The notes: generated from the sequence alone by a model not told the origin. A stretch of DNA of 64,000 nt from Temnopleurus reevesii (GCA_036244855.1 BQKZ01000008.1:123255-187254), one strand, 5' to 3'; shown: positions 22,830 through 36,215, counted from the first letter of the stretch. Translations and numbers: made by a program.

Positions 22830-23760
22830 CTTCTACTCCTTAATTCAATATCTTGCACTTACATATCTTACACATAGATCGGGTACGCAGTATGTTTGAA
22901 AATACATTCTTTTTCAATCTTTCCCTCCAATGTATATATTTTATAGGGACTTTATCGATCACACTATAGCCTACTGGTTGTGGTGCAAACACAGCCACCA
23001 TTAAAGCAACAATTTAAGAAAGAATTTCTGTTATTCCATATATGTAATTCTGCATCATCTTCTTAAAAACGTAGATTGGGTATGAAGTATGTTTGAAAAT
23101 ACATTCTTTATAAAGTCTTTTCCTCCAATGTTTATATTCAGGGACATTATCTATCACACTCTAAGCTACTGGCTGCGTTGCAAACACAGCCACCATTAAA
23201 GCAACTGTTTAAGAAAGGATCTCTTTTATTCCATATATGTAGTTCTGCATCATCTACTTTAAACATAAATTGGGCATGCAGTAGATTTCAAAATCAAGCT
23301 TTCCCTCCAATGTATATATTCACGTAAATTATCTATCGCACTCTGAGCTAAGCTACAAGCTGCAGAGCAAACACAGCTACAATTAAAGCAACTGTTTGAG
23401 AAAAAATTCTTCTATTCCACATTTTTATTTCACTTCACACATAGATTAGGCAAGAAGTATGCTTCAAAATACATTCATTATAAATATTTCCCTCCAATGA
23501 ATATATTTTATAGGGATTGTATCTATCACATTCTAAGCTACAAGCTGCAGGGCAAACCTTACCACCATGAAAGCTACTATTTAATAAAGAATTTATTTTA
23601 TTCCATAATTCTCTTCTACTTTACGCATACATTTGGGCATGCGGTATGTTTGAAAATACATTCGTTATAAATCTTTCCATCCAATGTTTAGATTCAGGGA
23701 CATTATCTATCACATTCTAAGCTACAGGCTGCGGTGCAAACAAAGCCACCATCAAAGCAA
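22830..23760. repeat. Tandem array, period about 185-190 bp (second copy, one unit longer)
   Basis: The unit is the same as at 5130-5866. The array continues past the end of the large repeat (23564) with a further unit ending near 23755, where it meets unrelated sequence. Confidence 0.9.
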
Positions 23761-23902
23761 AGCACTTCAGTCCATTGATAACCGATAAAAGATAGCGGCG
23801 AAGACGTGGCATGATATCAACAAAGAGGGCATCGTATTTGCTCTCCATTCGATAAACAATCGAGTCTTGACGAGCAGTAATGGGGGATGCGAGCCGCACC
23901 AA
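23717..23902 (-). other. Open frame of unknown status (61 codons)
   Basis: The middle of this frame ('SPITARQDSIVYRMESKYDA') looks more protein-like in composition than neighbouring frames, and an acceptor-like 'TTTGTCAG' lies just upstream. However, its last 12 or so codons run into the tandem array ending at 23760, and I do not recognise a family. It could be a fragment of a mobile element or a chance frame. Confidence 0.15.
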
Positions 23903-24224
23903 CTGACAAACACGGCCGGGTTTATGTCAATCACATAGTTACTCAGCTACGTGCTCAAAGACAGTGTACTATGCTGCATGTTCATTATTTTCTAAGAATG
24001 ATGCAAAGTAGCATCAGTTATGTCATTGCTGATGACTATTTTCATTGCTCCTTGATCTGTGATTCACTGCCCCTCATATCCCATTCTTTTTTCTCTTGAC
24101 CTCCTCATTTAGCTTTTTCTTTCTATTTGTGTGTTCACTTCATTTCCCTGTCATTTTGCTTATGATTAAGATTCTGCTAGGATTGAAAGCTCAACATTTT
24201 TTTTACTTAATATTTTTCGTTCAA

Positions 24225-24420
24225 ATGTTGTGGTGTAGTGATGACACTTGCCGTTCAGTCAGTTGTGGTTCAAATCCCACTAACGGGAGTAATTTTCTTT
24301 CACTAGATATCTATTTCTCACTTAACTCAGGAGAAAATGGCTACCTAGTAGCAATGTGTTCCTTGAAATGTGCGAGTGTCAGTGGCTGGCTTGGCATAGT
24401 CTGAGTATTAATATGGTTTC
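24225..24420 (+). mobile_element. tRNA-derived SINE
   Basis: The A-box-like 'TGTGGTGTAGTGATGACACT' and B box 'GTGGTTCAAATCCCACTAAC' are followed by a body unlike the main SINE family here ('GGAGAAAATGGCTACCTAGT'). Confidence 0.7.
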
Positions 24421-24675
24421 TAGCCGTTAGTAAGTAGTGATCATGTTATATAGTTAAATATATATATCAACTATTATATTCCCACATATTAAGTAAATAA
24501 AATTCAAACAACAAAGGAAAATGAGAATTATGCTAAGAGGTTATCAAAATTCAGTTCCCAATTTCAAAACCATTAAATAGTCCCTTTCCCTACTTTATAA
24601 AATGTCAACATATGGGACATTTTCTGTTCAACTTCAAGAATTGGTTCATATCTACCTTAGATGAAATAGTTCTAA

Positions 24676-24851
24676 GGCGATGTTGTTCAAAATTAACTGC
24701 AAATGAAGTGCAACTTTGAAAATTGTACCATGCATTTTCATTTGCGCACGGTATGTGCATTTAACAAGATGCTCATGAAACAATGATTTTGATTGGTGCG
24801 TTACGATCAAATGCAACTTGCGATCAAGTTCAACTTCTCAGCAACACTCCC
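24676..24851. mobile_element. PIF/Harbinger-like MITE, 176 bp, copy B
   Basis: It has the same length and layout as copy A, flanked by TAA at 24673-24675 and 24852-24854. The termini are slightly decayed ('GGCGATGTTGTTCAAAA', 'GAGCAACACTCCC'-type end). Confidence 0.85.
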
Positions 24852-25397
24852 TAAGTCAATATATTTGCCCCCCCTCCCAAGTCTCAAGGATTTGAACCAG
24901 TAAATGGTTACAGGAGTGTTTGGTAAGAGAGATTGAATAAAATGATACACAGATGTCTTTCTCTTTTATAAGTATCATTGTGCGTCTGACTTCTCACTAT
25001 CCTTGCTAATACTGTAATTCTTCTGTATTTAACTTGTCGTTTTTGGTGTAATAAAGCAAGAGGCTATCCATACGATAACAATTTCAATACCACCTGTTCT
25101 TGAAATAGCAATCGTTTGTACCATCAAGATACGTCAATAATCATGAGACAAATATCACTCTGTCTAATTGCTTTCCTATCATAGTATTTATAAAAGCAGT
25201 ATTGATTTTCTTTTATTGTATAAATTTTATTGATCCTGGCCTTTCCAATTGATATCGTGAAGTATTGTCCTAATTGGTTTTCCTTCGATGATACGAGGGT
25301 AGGAGTGTTTCTAAATAATTAGAGGTAAGTGCTTCACACCTGCTTTTCCAAATATTGTTTCCTTTCACTCACACTCTTCTTTCTTCTCTCTATCTTT

Positions 25398-25402
25398 ACC
25401 TT

Positions 25403-25433
<31 letters not shown>

Positions 25434-25475
25434 CTCTCTCTCATTATCTCTCTTTCTCTCTCTCCGTCTCTCTTT
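25398..25475. repeat. (TC)n microsatellite
   Basis: This is a nearly pure CT dinucleotide run with few interruptions. The open frames rich in Leu and Ser here are its translation. Confidence 0.95.
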
Positions 25476-26249
25476 TTTTCACATGGTTTATCCCTTCTTC
25501 TATTATTGCTCTGAATCTATCTGTAATTTTCTCTCGACATGTATGTAAGTGTGTATACATCTTATTTTTCTATCTGTCTATTACACTCGGTCTCTCGATC
25601 TCTCTGCCCAATCCATCCACCTTTTTCTCCCCCCCCCCTTATCTACCAAATCCATCTATATTGTGCAGACAATTCACACATTAATTTCACAAGCCATTAC
25701 TTAGACTGCCATATATTGAAAGGTCCGATTTAACATGATAATTTGAGTTAAAACCAGGTTAAATTGCTTAAGTAACCTATCTCCCCTCCCACCCTTAACT
25801 CTTCCTTCATACCTGATCTCATTTTCCACCCATACAGAATATTAGATGAAAATAGAGCTTCAGTTGGCAGCCTAATATGATGCAGCTACTTTGGTGCCCT
25901 TGAAACCTGCCTCCTCTTCCCAACAATATCATTAGTCTGCAAATACAGACACAATCCAAGAACTTTAGTCAGCAGCATTTTCTTGAATGAATAACTTGAT
26001 CTACAACAAGGTCTAAAGCATTGACTATTGTTAAAAGGTATCAGTTCTTAGACTAGCAGATGGCTATGATATTCTTCTCTGCAGACATGACTACTCTAAC
26101 TTGTAGGTACTATAAAATAACTAAATCAGGTCTTGGATAGCAGACTAATCTCAACACCCCCTCAAGCCTCTCGACCCATATCTAATCATGTAGAGGGGCG
26201 CAGTCAGGTGTAAGGTGCAGCCTAATCCTACATCTCTTCAACAACATGT

Positions 26250-27530
26250 TGATTTGGTTATAGGTCTGCCCCAATGCTTCTGATTACTGATGGGCCGCTG
26301 AGTGGACAATCTTCTCAAGGACACTCTTTATTACACCTTGCCTCTACACAATGCTACTATCAATACCACTGTAGGTCTGCAACTTGGCAAAATAATTATA
26401 ACATAAACAATTGTAAGAGTGGAGAAATTCAGTTTAAAACTAAATTCAGTTTGATTTTATTTGAAGTGATCCTGCATCTCCTTAAAAACATGTTGATTTG
26501 GTTATAGGTCTGCCCCAGTGCTTCTGATTACTGATGGGCAGCTGAGTGGACAATCTTCTCCCGCACACTCTTTCTTACACAGCAGTGTCTACAGAAAATA
26601 CCACTATTAATATTGTAGTCTACAAGATGGCAAAATCAGTACAACCTTGACAATTGTAAGAGTGGGGGAAATTCAGTCTAACTCTTCATTCAATTCATTT
26701 TTTTAATTCCAAATGATCGTACATATCCTTAATAACATGTTGATTTGGTTATAGGTCTGCCCCAGTGCTTCTGATTACTGATGGGCCGCTGAGTGGACAA
26801 TCTTCTCCCGGACACTATTTATTACAGTGTCTACGCTACTATCAGTTCCACCACCAGTCTACAACATGGCAAAATGATAATTACCAAGACCATGATTGTA
26901 AAAATGAGGAATTTAGTTTAAAACCCTACATCTCCTTAACAACCAGCTAGTGGATTCAATTAGAGGTTTGCTCATTAATATTTCTGATTACTGATGGGTC
27001 GTTGAGTGGACAATCTTCTCTTGGATACTCTTTCTCGCGCAGTGCCTCTACATATACCACTATCAGTACCATGCTTGAAGTCTACAACATGGCAAAATAA
27101 TTATAACCAAGACCATGATTGTAAAAATGAGGAATTTATTTCAAAACCCTACATCTCCTCAATAATCAGCTAGTGGATTTAATTAGAGGTTTACTCATTA
27201 ATATTTCTGATTACTGACGGGCCATTGAGTGGACAATCTTCTCTTGGACACTCTTTCTCGCGCAGTGCCTCTACATATTTTACCACTATCAATACCACCC
27301 TTCGTCTACAACATGGAAAAATAATCATTACCAAGATCATGATTGTAAAAATGGGGAATTCAGTTTAAAACTCAATTCAATTTGGTCTTTATTTCAAAAT
27401 AATCCTACATCTCAACAACCAAGGGATTTAATTAGATGTCTGCTCCAACGCTTCTCATTAGTAATGGGCCGTTGGATGGACAAACTTCTCTTGAACACTC
27501 TTCCTTGCCCATTGTGCCTACTGATGCTGC
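26250..27530. repeat. Tandem array, period about 210-245 bp, six units
   Basis: Each unit carries 'TTCTGATTACTGATGGGCCG' followed by 'CTGAGTGGACAATCTTCTC' or close variants. They start near 26258, 26502, 26747, 26960, 27184 and 27431. Units diverge progressively to the right. Two short open frames (26274 and 26765) start at the same motif in different units, and neither is conserved across all units. Confidence 0.9.
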
Positions 27531-27692
27531 CAGTACATTAAAAATATATACATAGTAGACCATTAAATATTCACACCATCTTAATCATATCTTGACCATA
27601 TCAATTGATTCAGGATATTTATAGTAGATTGTAAAACATCAGAGTCATACAAAGAATATCTGATAGATGATTAACGTGTCCAATATTTTGTA

Positions 27693-27895
27693 TACTGTAT
27701 AAGCCAATATTTTAGCGTACAGATATTTTCACGGTTTCAGACCATTTTGACAGATTGGCGTGTTGTTATTTTCACGTTTTTGACAGTGTTTGTACACAAA
27801 TGAATGGGCATAATATAGAATGGAAATTTTCGCGCATCCATAACCGCGAAATTAGCGAAAATAAAACAACAGAGAAAATTTCAGCTTATACAGTA
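27693..27895. mobile_element. MITE with 'TACTGTATAAGC' inverted termini
   Basis: The left 'TACTGTATAAGCCAATATTT' pairs with the inverted right 'TACTGTATAAGCTGAAATTT'. Length is 203 bp, with internal 'TTTTCACG' and 'CGCGAAATTAGCGAAAAT' motifs. If the outer TA is the target duplication, it would fit a Tc1/mariner-type element. Degenerate relatives appear near 31720-31860 and 44620. Confidence 0.75.
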
Positions 27896-29585
27896 CTTAC
27901 CTTGTTGAGAAAGTGATGAGAGTTATATAAGAAAGTTCTTTAACATTATCCCTAGAGGAATACAAAAATATATCAAAAAAATTGAGAGCAGTTTGCCAGA
28001 TACTACAGCCCAAAGCATACAGTATATTGCAATGCATCATTATCAAGTCTAGTTATATAACTAGAGTTGTTGTATACAATCTCAACACATTGCCAAATGT
28101 AGAGTTTTTCAACATCCTCATTAGCCTGTGTTATTCAATTGGTAGTGGACTAATAACAAGCTCATAGGAATCAATATCATAACCTTTTAATTGATCATGA
28201 TCTTGCTCAGTCATCCACAAATATATTCATGACGTCATTTGCTTCCCTCAACATGAAGTCATTCGTGACATCATTGTCCAGACAAAAAAGGCATACATTT
28301 AAAAAAAATGCATTTTTCAATTCACTAAGAATTCTAAAAAAGAGAAAGACTTGTCATGCTCTTTTCAGATGAATTACATAAGTAAAGTGAATAATGATTA
28401 GATCTGTACGATTTCAAATAGATTGTTTCTGACTTTGTTAAGATTGCATTGGATGATAACATAATCCCCGGATTTGGTAAAATCTCTTTAAGATATTGGA
28501 AATTATTGAGGCTAAATTTCGTGAGTTGACAGCAAATTACTGAGATCCTATGATTGCTTCTGATCATTAGTAATCTATTTCCCATTTACAAAAAAACATT
28601 AATATAAATAGCCTCAGCGTCATCTTTATGACCTTTAAATAGTTGCTGGCGTCATCAGACACAATACAAATCGATATATTTGAACTTGGTTCTTTGGGAG
28701 AGATAAAGGACTGTGAGCAATATCATAGACAAAATCGCACCCATATTTCTTGTACTAAAAATACATTACAAAATTTGCTTTATCATGGGGAAATGAATTT
28801 AATGACGTGAAAATTTTGCTACCTTCTAGTCAACATTGTTTGGGAATAATCCTACTTGGTGTTTGTGTAATATAGTTCCATCTGAATGCACATGCCTATT
28901 TCTGGCCTTGTGGGCAATACCTAAATTAGAAAATGGTTATTTTTTAATAACACTAAAAGCCAATATAGACATTGTTAATAATAGTACATGCCAAACCTAT
29001 GCAACCACTTAGCATTGATGCGTGATGGGGATATGCTTTTAAACAAGAGAAAGAAAGCATGTACTTGATGAAATGCTCATGAACGTCATTTTTGCTATGG
29101 AACCAAGCCATACCTTTCATACCTTCAGCAATCTCTAGGAGAATATATTTGGTGTTTTGGTTCAATAAGTTCTAATGAATGGCTCTAAAGTTAGACCAAT
29201 TAACAAATAAAAAAAAAGAAAAACAAGATTATACAAAAACCTGATTCTTTTGGCACTGAAAATTTTCCAAAATAAAATAATAACTAACTTGGTATGGATC
29301 CTTAAATTTGCAGCATAATAAACAATTCAAAATTGTATTTTTTCACTCTAACTTTCTATAGTTGTTTTTTATTTATAATAAACATCTATTTAAAAGGCCT
29401 TCCAATGTTGAATTCAATATGTAACCTTGATTCTTTGCTGAGCACACTTGGTCAATAGCTATTGTTCTCTTTTCATTTCTCTTAATCAGGGCATAGAGAC
29501 AAGAGTGTGATATGTGCTTTATAAGTATAATATATTATTATTTTTTCATCATTAATTCAAAGACTTTGTGCCTAATTGCAGTATA

Positions 29586-29587
<2 letters not shown>

Positions 29588-29629
<42 letters not shown>
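29588..29629. repeat. Poly-A tract (42 bp)
   Basis: This is an uninterrupted run of 42 A after 'CTAATTGCAGTATAAT'. It could be the tail of a retroposed sequence, but I see no recognisable source in the upstream 300 bp. Confidence 0.95.
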
Positions 29630-29631
<2 letters not shown>

Positions 29632-30054
29632 ACAAATATATTGTTTGGATTTATTGCAAGCATGGAAAGAACATTTCTATTCTCCTACAATGAAGAAATA
29701 GAGTATATTGGAATGGACGCCTACAGCAAAGGTAAACACAGCAAAGGAAAAATTGACTGTCATATTTTTCTGCTGACTCTCAAAAAGTAGCATGACCTTT
29801 TTCTCCCAAGCTTTGACTACCCTTGGGGGCATTTTCAAGCCATATTGGGCAAATACAGAGGACGGGAAAAATACGCCAGGTTATGAATTTGCTCTCCCTG
29901 AATTCTTTAGTATGTGGAATACTGCATTTTAGGTTTGTTATTTAAAGTGAATGAAGCTTTTTATGACTCTGTCATTGCTAGTATATCCATGCAACAAGAA
30001 TATCAATATTGTATACAATATTGGCAGAGTTTCTGGAATTATTAGAAGTCATTA

Positions 30055-30165
30055 ATATTGAGTTATGCAATTTTCGAGAGTCGCAGTTTGTATCCAACCC
30101 ATGGAGTTTATTTCCTTCAGCAAGAAAATTTTCCACAATGCTACACTGTACCCAGGTGTAATTCG
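30055..30165 (+). mobile_element. Fragment of the main tRNA-derived SINE
   Basis: Segments 'GGAGTTTATTTCCTTCAGCA' and 'ACACTGTACCCAGGTGTAAT' match the body of the SINE at 43824. It is truncated and diverged. Confidence 0.6.
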
Positions 30166-30429
30166 GGTTCCGTATAGAAGACAGCAACACATTATCTGAT
30201 GATGCTGCATTGATGCTAGGCTTGAATTGCCATCCAGTGTCCGGGTCATAATATCGGAAGCCCTGAGCAGTCGTAGAAATGATACAGTGCTATATTATTC
30301 CAAAATATCATATTCTTATTATCATTTATCCTACACTACTAAAAACCGAATGGATAAAACAATTTCCCTGGTCTACCAATGACCATTCCTCTTTTGTTTA
30401 CTATTACTTGCAGGCATGTGGTATTTTTT

Positions 30430-31340
30430 CTTTTAAGTTGTGTATGATTATGATTGGATAATCATGGTTCAATAACGATCCTTATCCATTTTTAGATATA
30501 TGTCCAGAGATTTCGACCATTCCAAAATATGAATGGAGAATGAATTGAAATGTGACTAATGAAACACCTGAACAAAAGTGAGAGTTAACAAGACAAAAAC
30601 CATAATCTCATATGCTTCAATTAAGTTGTGAATGATTATGATTGGATATTCATGGTTCACCAGCAACCCTATTCATTTCTAGATATGTCCAGAGATGCCA
30701 ACTATTCCAGATTATACATGAAGTAGAAATCAAAATGTGAATAATGCAACACCTGAACAAAAGTGAGAGTTAACAAGACAAAAACCATAATCTCATATGC
30801 TTCAATTAAGTTGTGAATGATTATGATTGGATATTCATGGTTCACCAGCAACCCTATTCATTTCTAGATATGTCCAGAGATGCCAACTATTCCAGATTAT
30901 ACATGAAGTAGAAATCAAAATGTGAATAATGCAACACCTGAACAAAAGTGAGAGTTAACAAGACAAAAACCATAATCTCATATGCTTCAATTAAGTTGTG
31001 AATGATTATGATTGGATATTCATGGTTCACCAGCAACCCTATTCATTTCTAGATATGTCCAGAGATGCCAACTATTCCAGATTATACATGAAGTAGAAAT
31101 CAAAATGTGAATAATGCAACACCTGAACAAAAGTGAGAGTTAACAAGACAAAAAACATATTCTCATATTTTTCAATTAAGTTGTGAATGATTATGATATG
31201 GATATTCATGGTTTGATAACAATCCCAATCCATTTTTAGATATGTCCAGAGAAGCCAATAATTCCAAAATATGAATGGAGTATGAATCAAAATGTGAATA
31301 ATGCAACACCTGAAGAAAAGTGAGAGTAAACAAGACGACA
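30430..31340. repeat. 185-bp tandem array, about five units
   Basis: The marker 'TTCAATTAAGTTGTGAATGA' recurs at 30616, 30801, 30986 and 31171, exactly 185 bp apart, after a diverged first unit near 30432. The three central units are essentially identical by eye while the outer ones differ, the pattern expected from recent unequal exchange in the centre. Confidence 0.95.
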
Positions 31341-32148
31341 ATATCCGTGTTGTCAGCTATTCACTTGTAATGAAAATCATATTCATATGAAGATAAACTG
31401 ATGCATATTCCGGAACGGTTGGCATCTCTGTAAGTCCTACCCTGCCATGTCAGGGGACCTTTTATCACGAGGTACCATCGCTCAACCTCAAGCTTGGCAA
31501 CAGGTATTCTAAGTTTCAAATTGACGTCACTAGGAGTGTAATCCATGCCTTGGACGGGCGAATGGAATTGAATTAAAAAGAAGGGAAGGAAATTTCCCAT
31601 CTTACATGAAGACGGGAGCATTGATTCTTGGTGAGAACCGCAGTGCACTGAATACTGTAAAAGACAATGTTTCAGTCTACATAAACCTTGCGAATTCACT
31701 GAACTGCAGACATTTTATCTATTAGCGGGTTGTTTTTTTTTTTCAAGTTTTTGAACACATTGTACACAATTCTATGCGCTGAGAGGAATTTTTAGCAAAT
31801 TCATGGTAGCAAGCTTAGCGAAAATAAGACCCCAATGAATATCATAATTTACACAGCACTAGTCGAAATGGTACTCGGCCCAAACATAATGTGTAAGATG
31901 AAATTTTCACTGGGGTTATATTTTAGCTAATTTTGCAACCATGACTTCGCAAAAATTTCCAGTTCGTATGATGCCCATGCATTTTCCAAACAGGAAAATA
32001 GCATCCCACTAAAAAAATGTCTAAATGTGTCTGAAATTCAGTGAATTTGCTTAAAGTCTATGTACGCTGAAATATGGGCTTGTGGTGCATTTACTGAGGT
32101 AATTGAATAAAAAGTGAATTAAAAATATTCATCTTTTGGGAGCGATTA

Positions 32149-32166
32149 CCCCCCCCCCCCCCCCCC
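32149..32166. repeat. Poly-C tract (18 bp)
   Basis: A run of 18 C lies between 'GCGATTA' and 'TCATCC'. No function is implied. Confidence 0.95.
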
Positions 32167-34479
32167 TCATCCTTTCTTATGGACGTCTTTGGAAATAAAT
32201 ATAGTTTCGTACTATCATGAAAAAAAGAAATTCTGCGGGGAGAAAAAGATAATAAAAGATCAATTATATGAACAAAAAATGAATAAAATAAAAGCATTAA
32301 GAATACTGAAAATATTATAATTCTTTTACAACTAATAACTCCCTGAATTTTCGATCAATCCACACACTTCAATCAGGAGCCTTTCCTAATGTTTCTTCTC
32401 TCCGTAACCTAACCGCACATTGCTTACTCAAACATAAAGCCACAGTCTTCCATTTTGTAACATAATCTGTTCAGAAGCCTCACGAGTGTAGAGATGTAAT
32501 TATACAGGAAAGCACTCACAATGACCTTCGAGAATCCTAGCATGGGTAAATCCATGCAATCAAAATTTTCAATGTTTAGTTAGGAATGAATAAAAATCAT
32601 AAACTTACAATCTATAATTTAATCCAAATCAAGATTGCTGATATCTAGATGCCTCAAAGCTTTTTATTTTGTGTTTTCCATGTTACCAAAGCGCAACTTG
32701 CATTTTAAATTAGTTACTATTGTCACAACCAATAAATTCATGTATTAAATCTTAATCAAAATTAAGATTCCAGATATCTATATATGCCTTAAAGCTTTTG
32801 GGGCTGTGTTTTACAAGTTGCCAAAGCATAAATTGCTGTTAGCTACTGGTACCTGAGTATCGTTTGGCTGAAAGACCGAATTGTGGAACAATTCCCTGCA
32901 AAATGAAAGTTCTGCAAGATGAGAATATTATAAACTTAAGTGATTTATTTGTCACTTCCACTAAACTTCAATGTAATTCTATAATATCGTTGGAATGCAA
33001 GGAAATTATCTTTTCATAAGATAAAAAGATAACATTTTCTCTTCATCTGTTACCAACTGATTTTTGTTAGTTCCCATAGGCTCTAGACAGAGACTTCATT
33101 GTTCCAGTAGTCAATGGGTAAATAAAGTAGACAAGTTTTGCGGCCTCAGGTAAAATTCATTTGCCTGGATGGATATTCAATTTCATGTCCATTATTAAAT
33201 TCATAATTCATTAGATAATTCCAAGCACATCATGATCTTCAAATAGCATGTATAGATATTACTTCATCAAGAAAATATGAAACTATTAATATACCCTTAA
33301 ATATAAAATAAAGTTGGTAAGTTTTAGAGCCTCAGGCAAAATCTGGGTAAATATTCAATTTCAGTTCCCTAATGCAATTCATGATTGACATAAATCCAAG
33401 CTCATCATGACCTCCAAATATGATATATAAATCTTACTTCATTAAGATAATATGAAACTATTAATATACCTTTAAATGTGGGAGTATATACATATTTTGT
33501 ACACTGTCCTAGAGTATTGAGATCGAAGGTTATTAACACTCGCCCCTCCTGGGAGTATGGCATCAATAGCCAGGCATGTCAGGCATAATATACATCCATC
33601 AGACATTATTGGATCATAAAAGATATTACCATCTTGTTCCTATCCCCAAAGGGCATAGCGTCACCCTGGCCCTATTAATACATCATATTCAGGAAGTTGA
33701 GTATATAAGAATCCATCAGTCATAGAGATAGAATGCAAAATAGCAGTGCTATAAAGAGTATAAATGGGCAATAGAGACAGAAAAAGAATTCAGTGAATGG
33801 AGTATTTACTTTCAAGAAAACATGGAGTGAACATGTTTAATTGCATAAAAATGACATCTTCAAGCGGATGAAATCAAAGTAATATTGAAGTTAATAAGTT
33901 TGTTTTCTCATCTGTACAATGTAACCCCTACAATTACACAAATATTTAAGAATGATCACAGAACATAGTAACCTTTAAAAAAAGTGCAGATATTGATACC
34001 AATGACTTATCTAGACTTAATATGATACTCAAATCATCAATCTAATGAGGCTATTTTGGGGGAACATTCAGGATAAATAAAAGTTTGCCTTGACAACATT
34101 GACACATTTGCAAACACTTACAACCGCCATGATAATATTTCTAAAGTACATATAGTTAGAGCCCTCTTTTACTTCTATGCCACATTGCTTGGTAAATAAT
34201 AATTTGAATCCTTTCATGAAACTCTTAATTCTCATCTTCTTCTTTTTCCACTAAGAGATGAAAACAAAATAATATGGGGAAGCTCATGATGGACTAGTTC
34301 TGCATGATAGCCAGGTAATAGGGAAGAATTTAACTTCTCTCCATATTGACCTTTCTGCGTGGTCGTAATCTAAATTTGTTCATATTGCATTATCTTCAAC
34401 TCAATCGAATCTACCCACTTTATGGCCTGATTATGTCGGGAATTGAAAGAATTTTAGCAATCAACTTTCATTTCACTCT

Positions 34480-34656
34480 CTCCTACCATCTGTTTCTCCC
34501 ATCTCCTAATTTATTCTTTTCCTATCTCCCGCCCCCTCCATTCTCTCCCTTTCTCTTTTTTTTTACTTGTCTCACTCCCTGTTAATCTTTTTCTATTTTT
34601 TCTTGAATATTAATATTTTTTATCTTCCCGATTCATTCTTATTATCATTGTCGTTG

Positions 34657-34689
<33 letters not shown>

Positions 34690-35652
34690 GCAGCAATCTC
34701 GCTTTTTTTTTTATACTTTTCTTGTTTTTCCCCTTTCTAATATTTCTCTTTCTTCTTCTCCTTTTCTTCTTCATTATCATCTGTATCAAAATAATTAGTG
34801 CTAGTATTATTAGTTAAAATCTAATCTCATACATACATATGCTGATCTATATTTAAATGCCAATGATAAGGAAATAATATTGTTCTGTTGTATATTTCTT
34901 ATAGTCCTGCTAAATATAGTTTCCCTTTCTTTTAATTCTTCCTTGGCGGCTCCATCCTCTTTCTTCCACTCCCTTTTGCTTCCAGTATATTATATTATGC
35001 AACTACCAAATGTTATGCAAGTTATATTTTCTAATCAGTTCAAAGTATACAATAAGACTACAAGGGGAAAGAAAATCAACATCACTGAAATAAATTGATG
35101 TTAAATACAGCCCAATATAAGTACATTTGATCTTTAATCAAACCAATGGCTTTCAATTAAACTGAAATTATCCTTCGTAATTTGATTATTTCAAATTAGC
35201 ATCGGGAGTAATCCATTGTATGGTAAGCTAAATTTTGTTGGGTCTGTGCAAGAAGGGAGCTATCACTGTACAAGATAAATGAAGCTTGTGCCCTTCTGTT
35301 ACAAACCCACAAATTTGTTTGCGGGTTCACTGCATGTCATTTTTAGATTGAGGTTCGCTGCTATCGAATGCAGCAAGCATTTGCATTCCTTATCCAATTC
35401 CATATTCCCCTTCCCTTCCATTCTCCACTTGATATACAACCTCTCCTCTTCTAACTTCATTAAAACCATTCTATTCTTTTCACAAACGGTCCCTAGAGTT
35501 GGTGCATTTATCTTTCTCTCTATTTCCGATTCCTTTAATTTTCCCACACATATTTTCTTACCCTTTCCCACACATTGATTCTTAACCTTTACATTTTCCA
35601 ATATCCACTCCACTCCTCCTTCTCTCACTGATCTTCACTGTCTGTTTCCGTA

Positions 35653-35699
<47 letters not shown>

Positions 35700-36166
35700 A
35701 CCTTCTTAATCCTTTCATTTCCACTTTTACATTCTTTATTCTGGCTCTCAACTTTTCCCCTACTTTTTCAGAAAAGATCCCAGTAGAATCTTCAGTAGAT
35801 GCACAAATACTTATTCCTTATCTGCAATTTCTTGTAATTTCATTCTTTCCTTTTAACATCCAATACTTTGTTTTCCATCTACATTTCTCCCTTTACTTTA
35901 TTTGTACCAATATTCCTCTTTCTGAGGTATGCTCACTTGCTCAATCTCTGTCATATTCTCTCCCTCTCTTTCTCTCCCCTTTTTCAGATGTTTCTTCTTA
36001 CACCAACTGTTTTGTTTTTCATCTATAATCCCATCTTTGACTACTTTTCACCAATATTTCTTTTCACTAATTGCACTCTTCTGCTTCACCCCTCCACTCT
36101 CTAATTTCTTTCTTTTTCCACTCTTTAATTCTTTCATCAAATATTTTACTTCCCATCTATCCTCCC

Positions 36167-36210
<44 letters not shown>
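34480..36210. repeat. Pyrimidine-rich region with (TC)n and (CAT)n runs
   Basis: Strong T+C bias on the plus strand extends over about 1.7 kb. It includes (CAT)n at 34654-34688 and (CT)n at 35656-35696 and 36171-36210. The Ser/Leu/Phe-rich open frames of up to 128 codons here follow from the composition and show no family signature. Confidence 0.85.

Positions 36211-36215
<5 letters not shown>

Larger units (their letters stand above)
17514..23564. repeat. Large direct repeat, copy 2 (about 6.05 kb)
   Basis: This is the second copy of the segment at 1-5867, about 190 bp longer because its ATG array is expanded. It lies inside the large intron between the S1-S3 exon and the alternative first exon. 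Unlike copy 1, it is continuous with flanking sequence on both sides: the tandem array at its right end runs on to about 23760. It is therefore the better candidate for the true location. Confidence 0.95.

Noticed and set aside
28334..28585. 83-codon minus-strand frame
   Set aside because: AT-rich, no family recognised, no splice signals at the ends.
26250..31340. CRISPR-like appearance of regularly spaced repeats
   Set aside because: Units are long (185-245 bp) with no short direct repeats and spacers, and the genome is eukaryotic.
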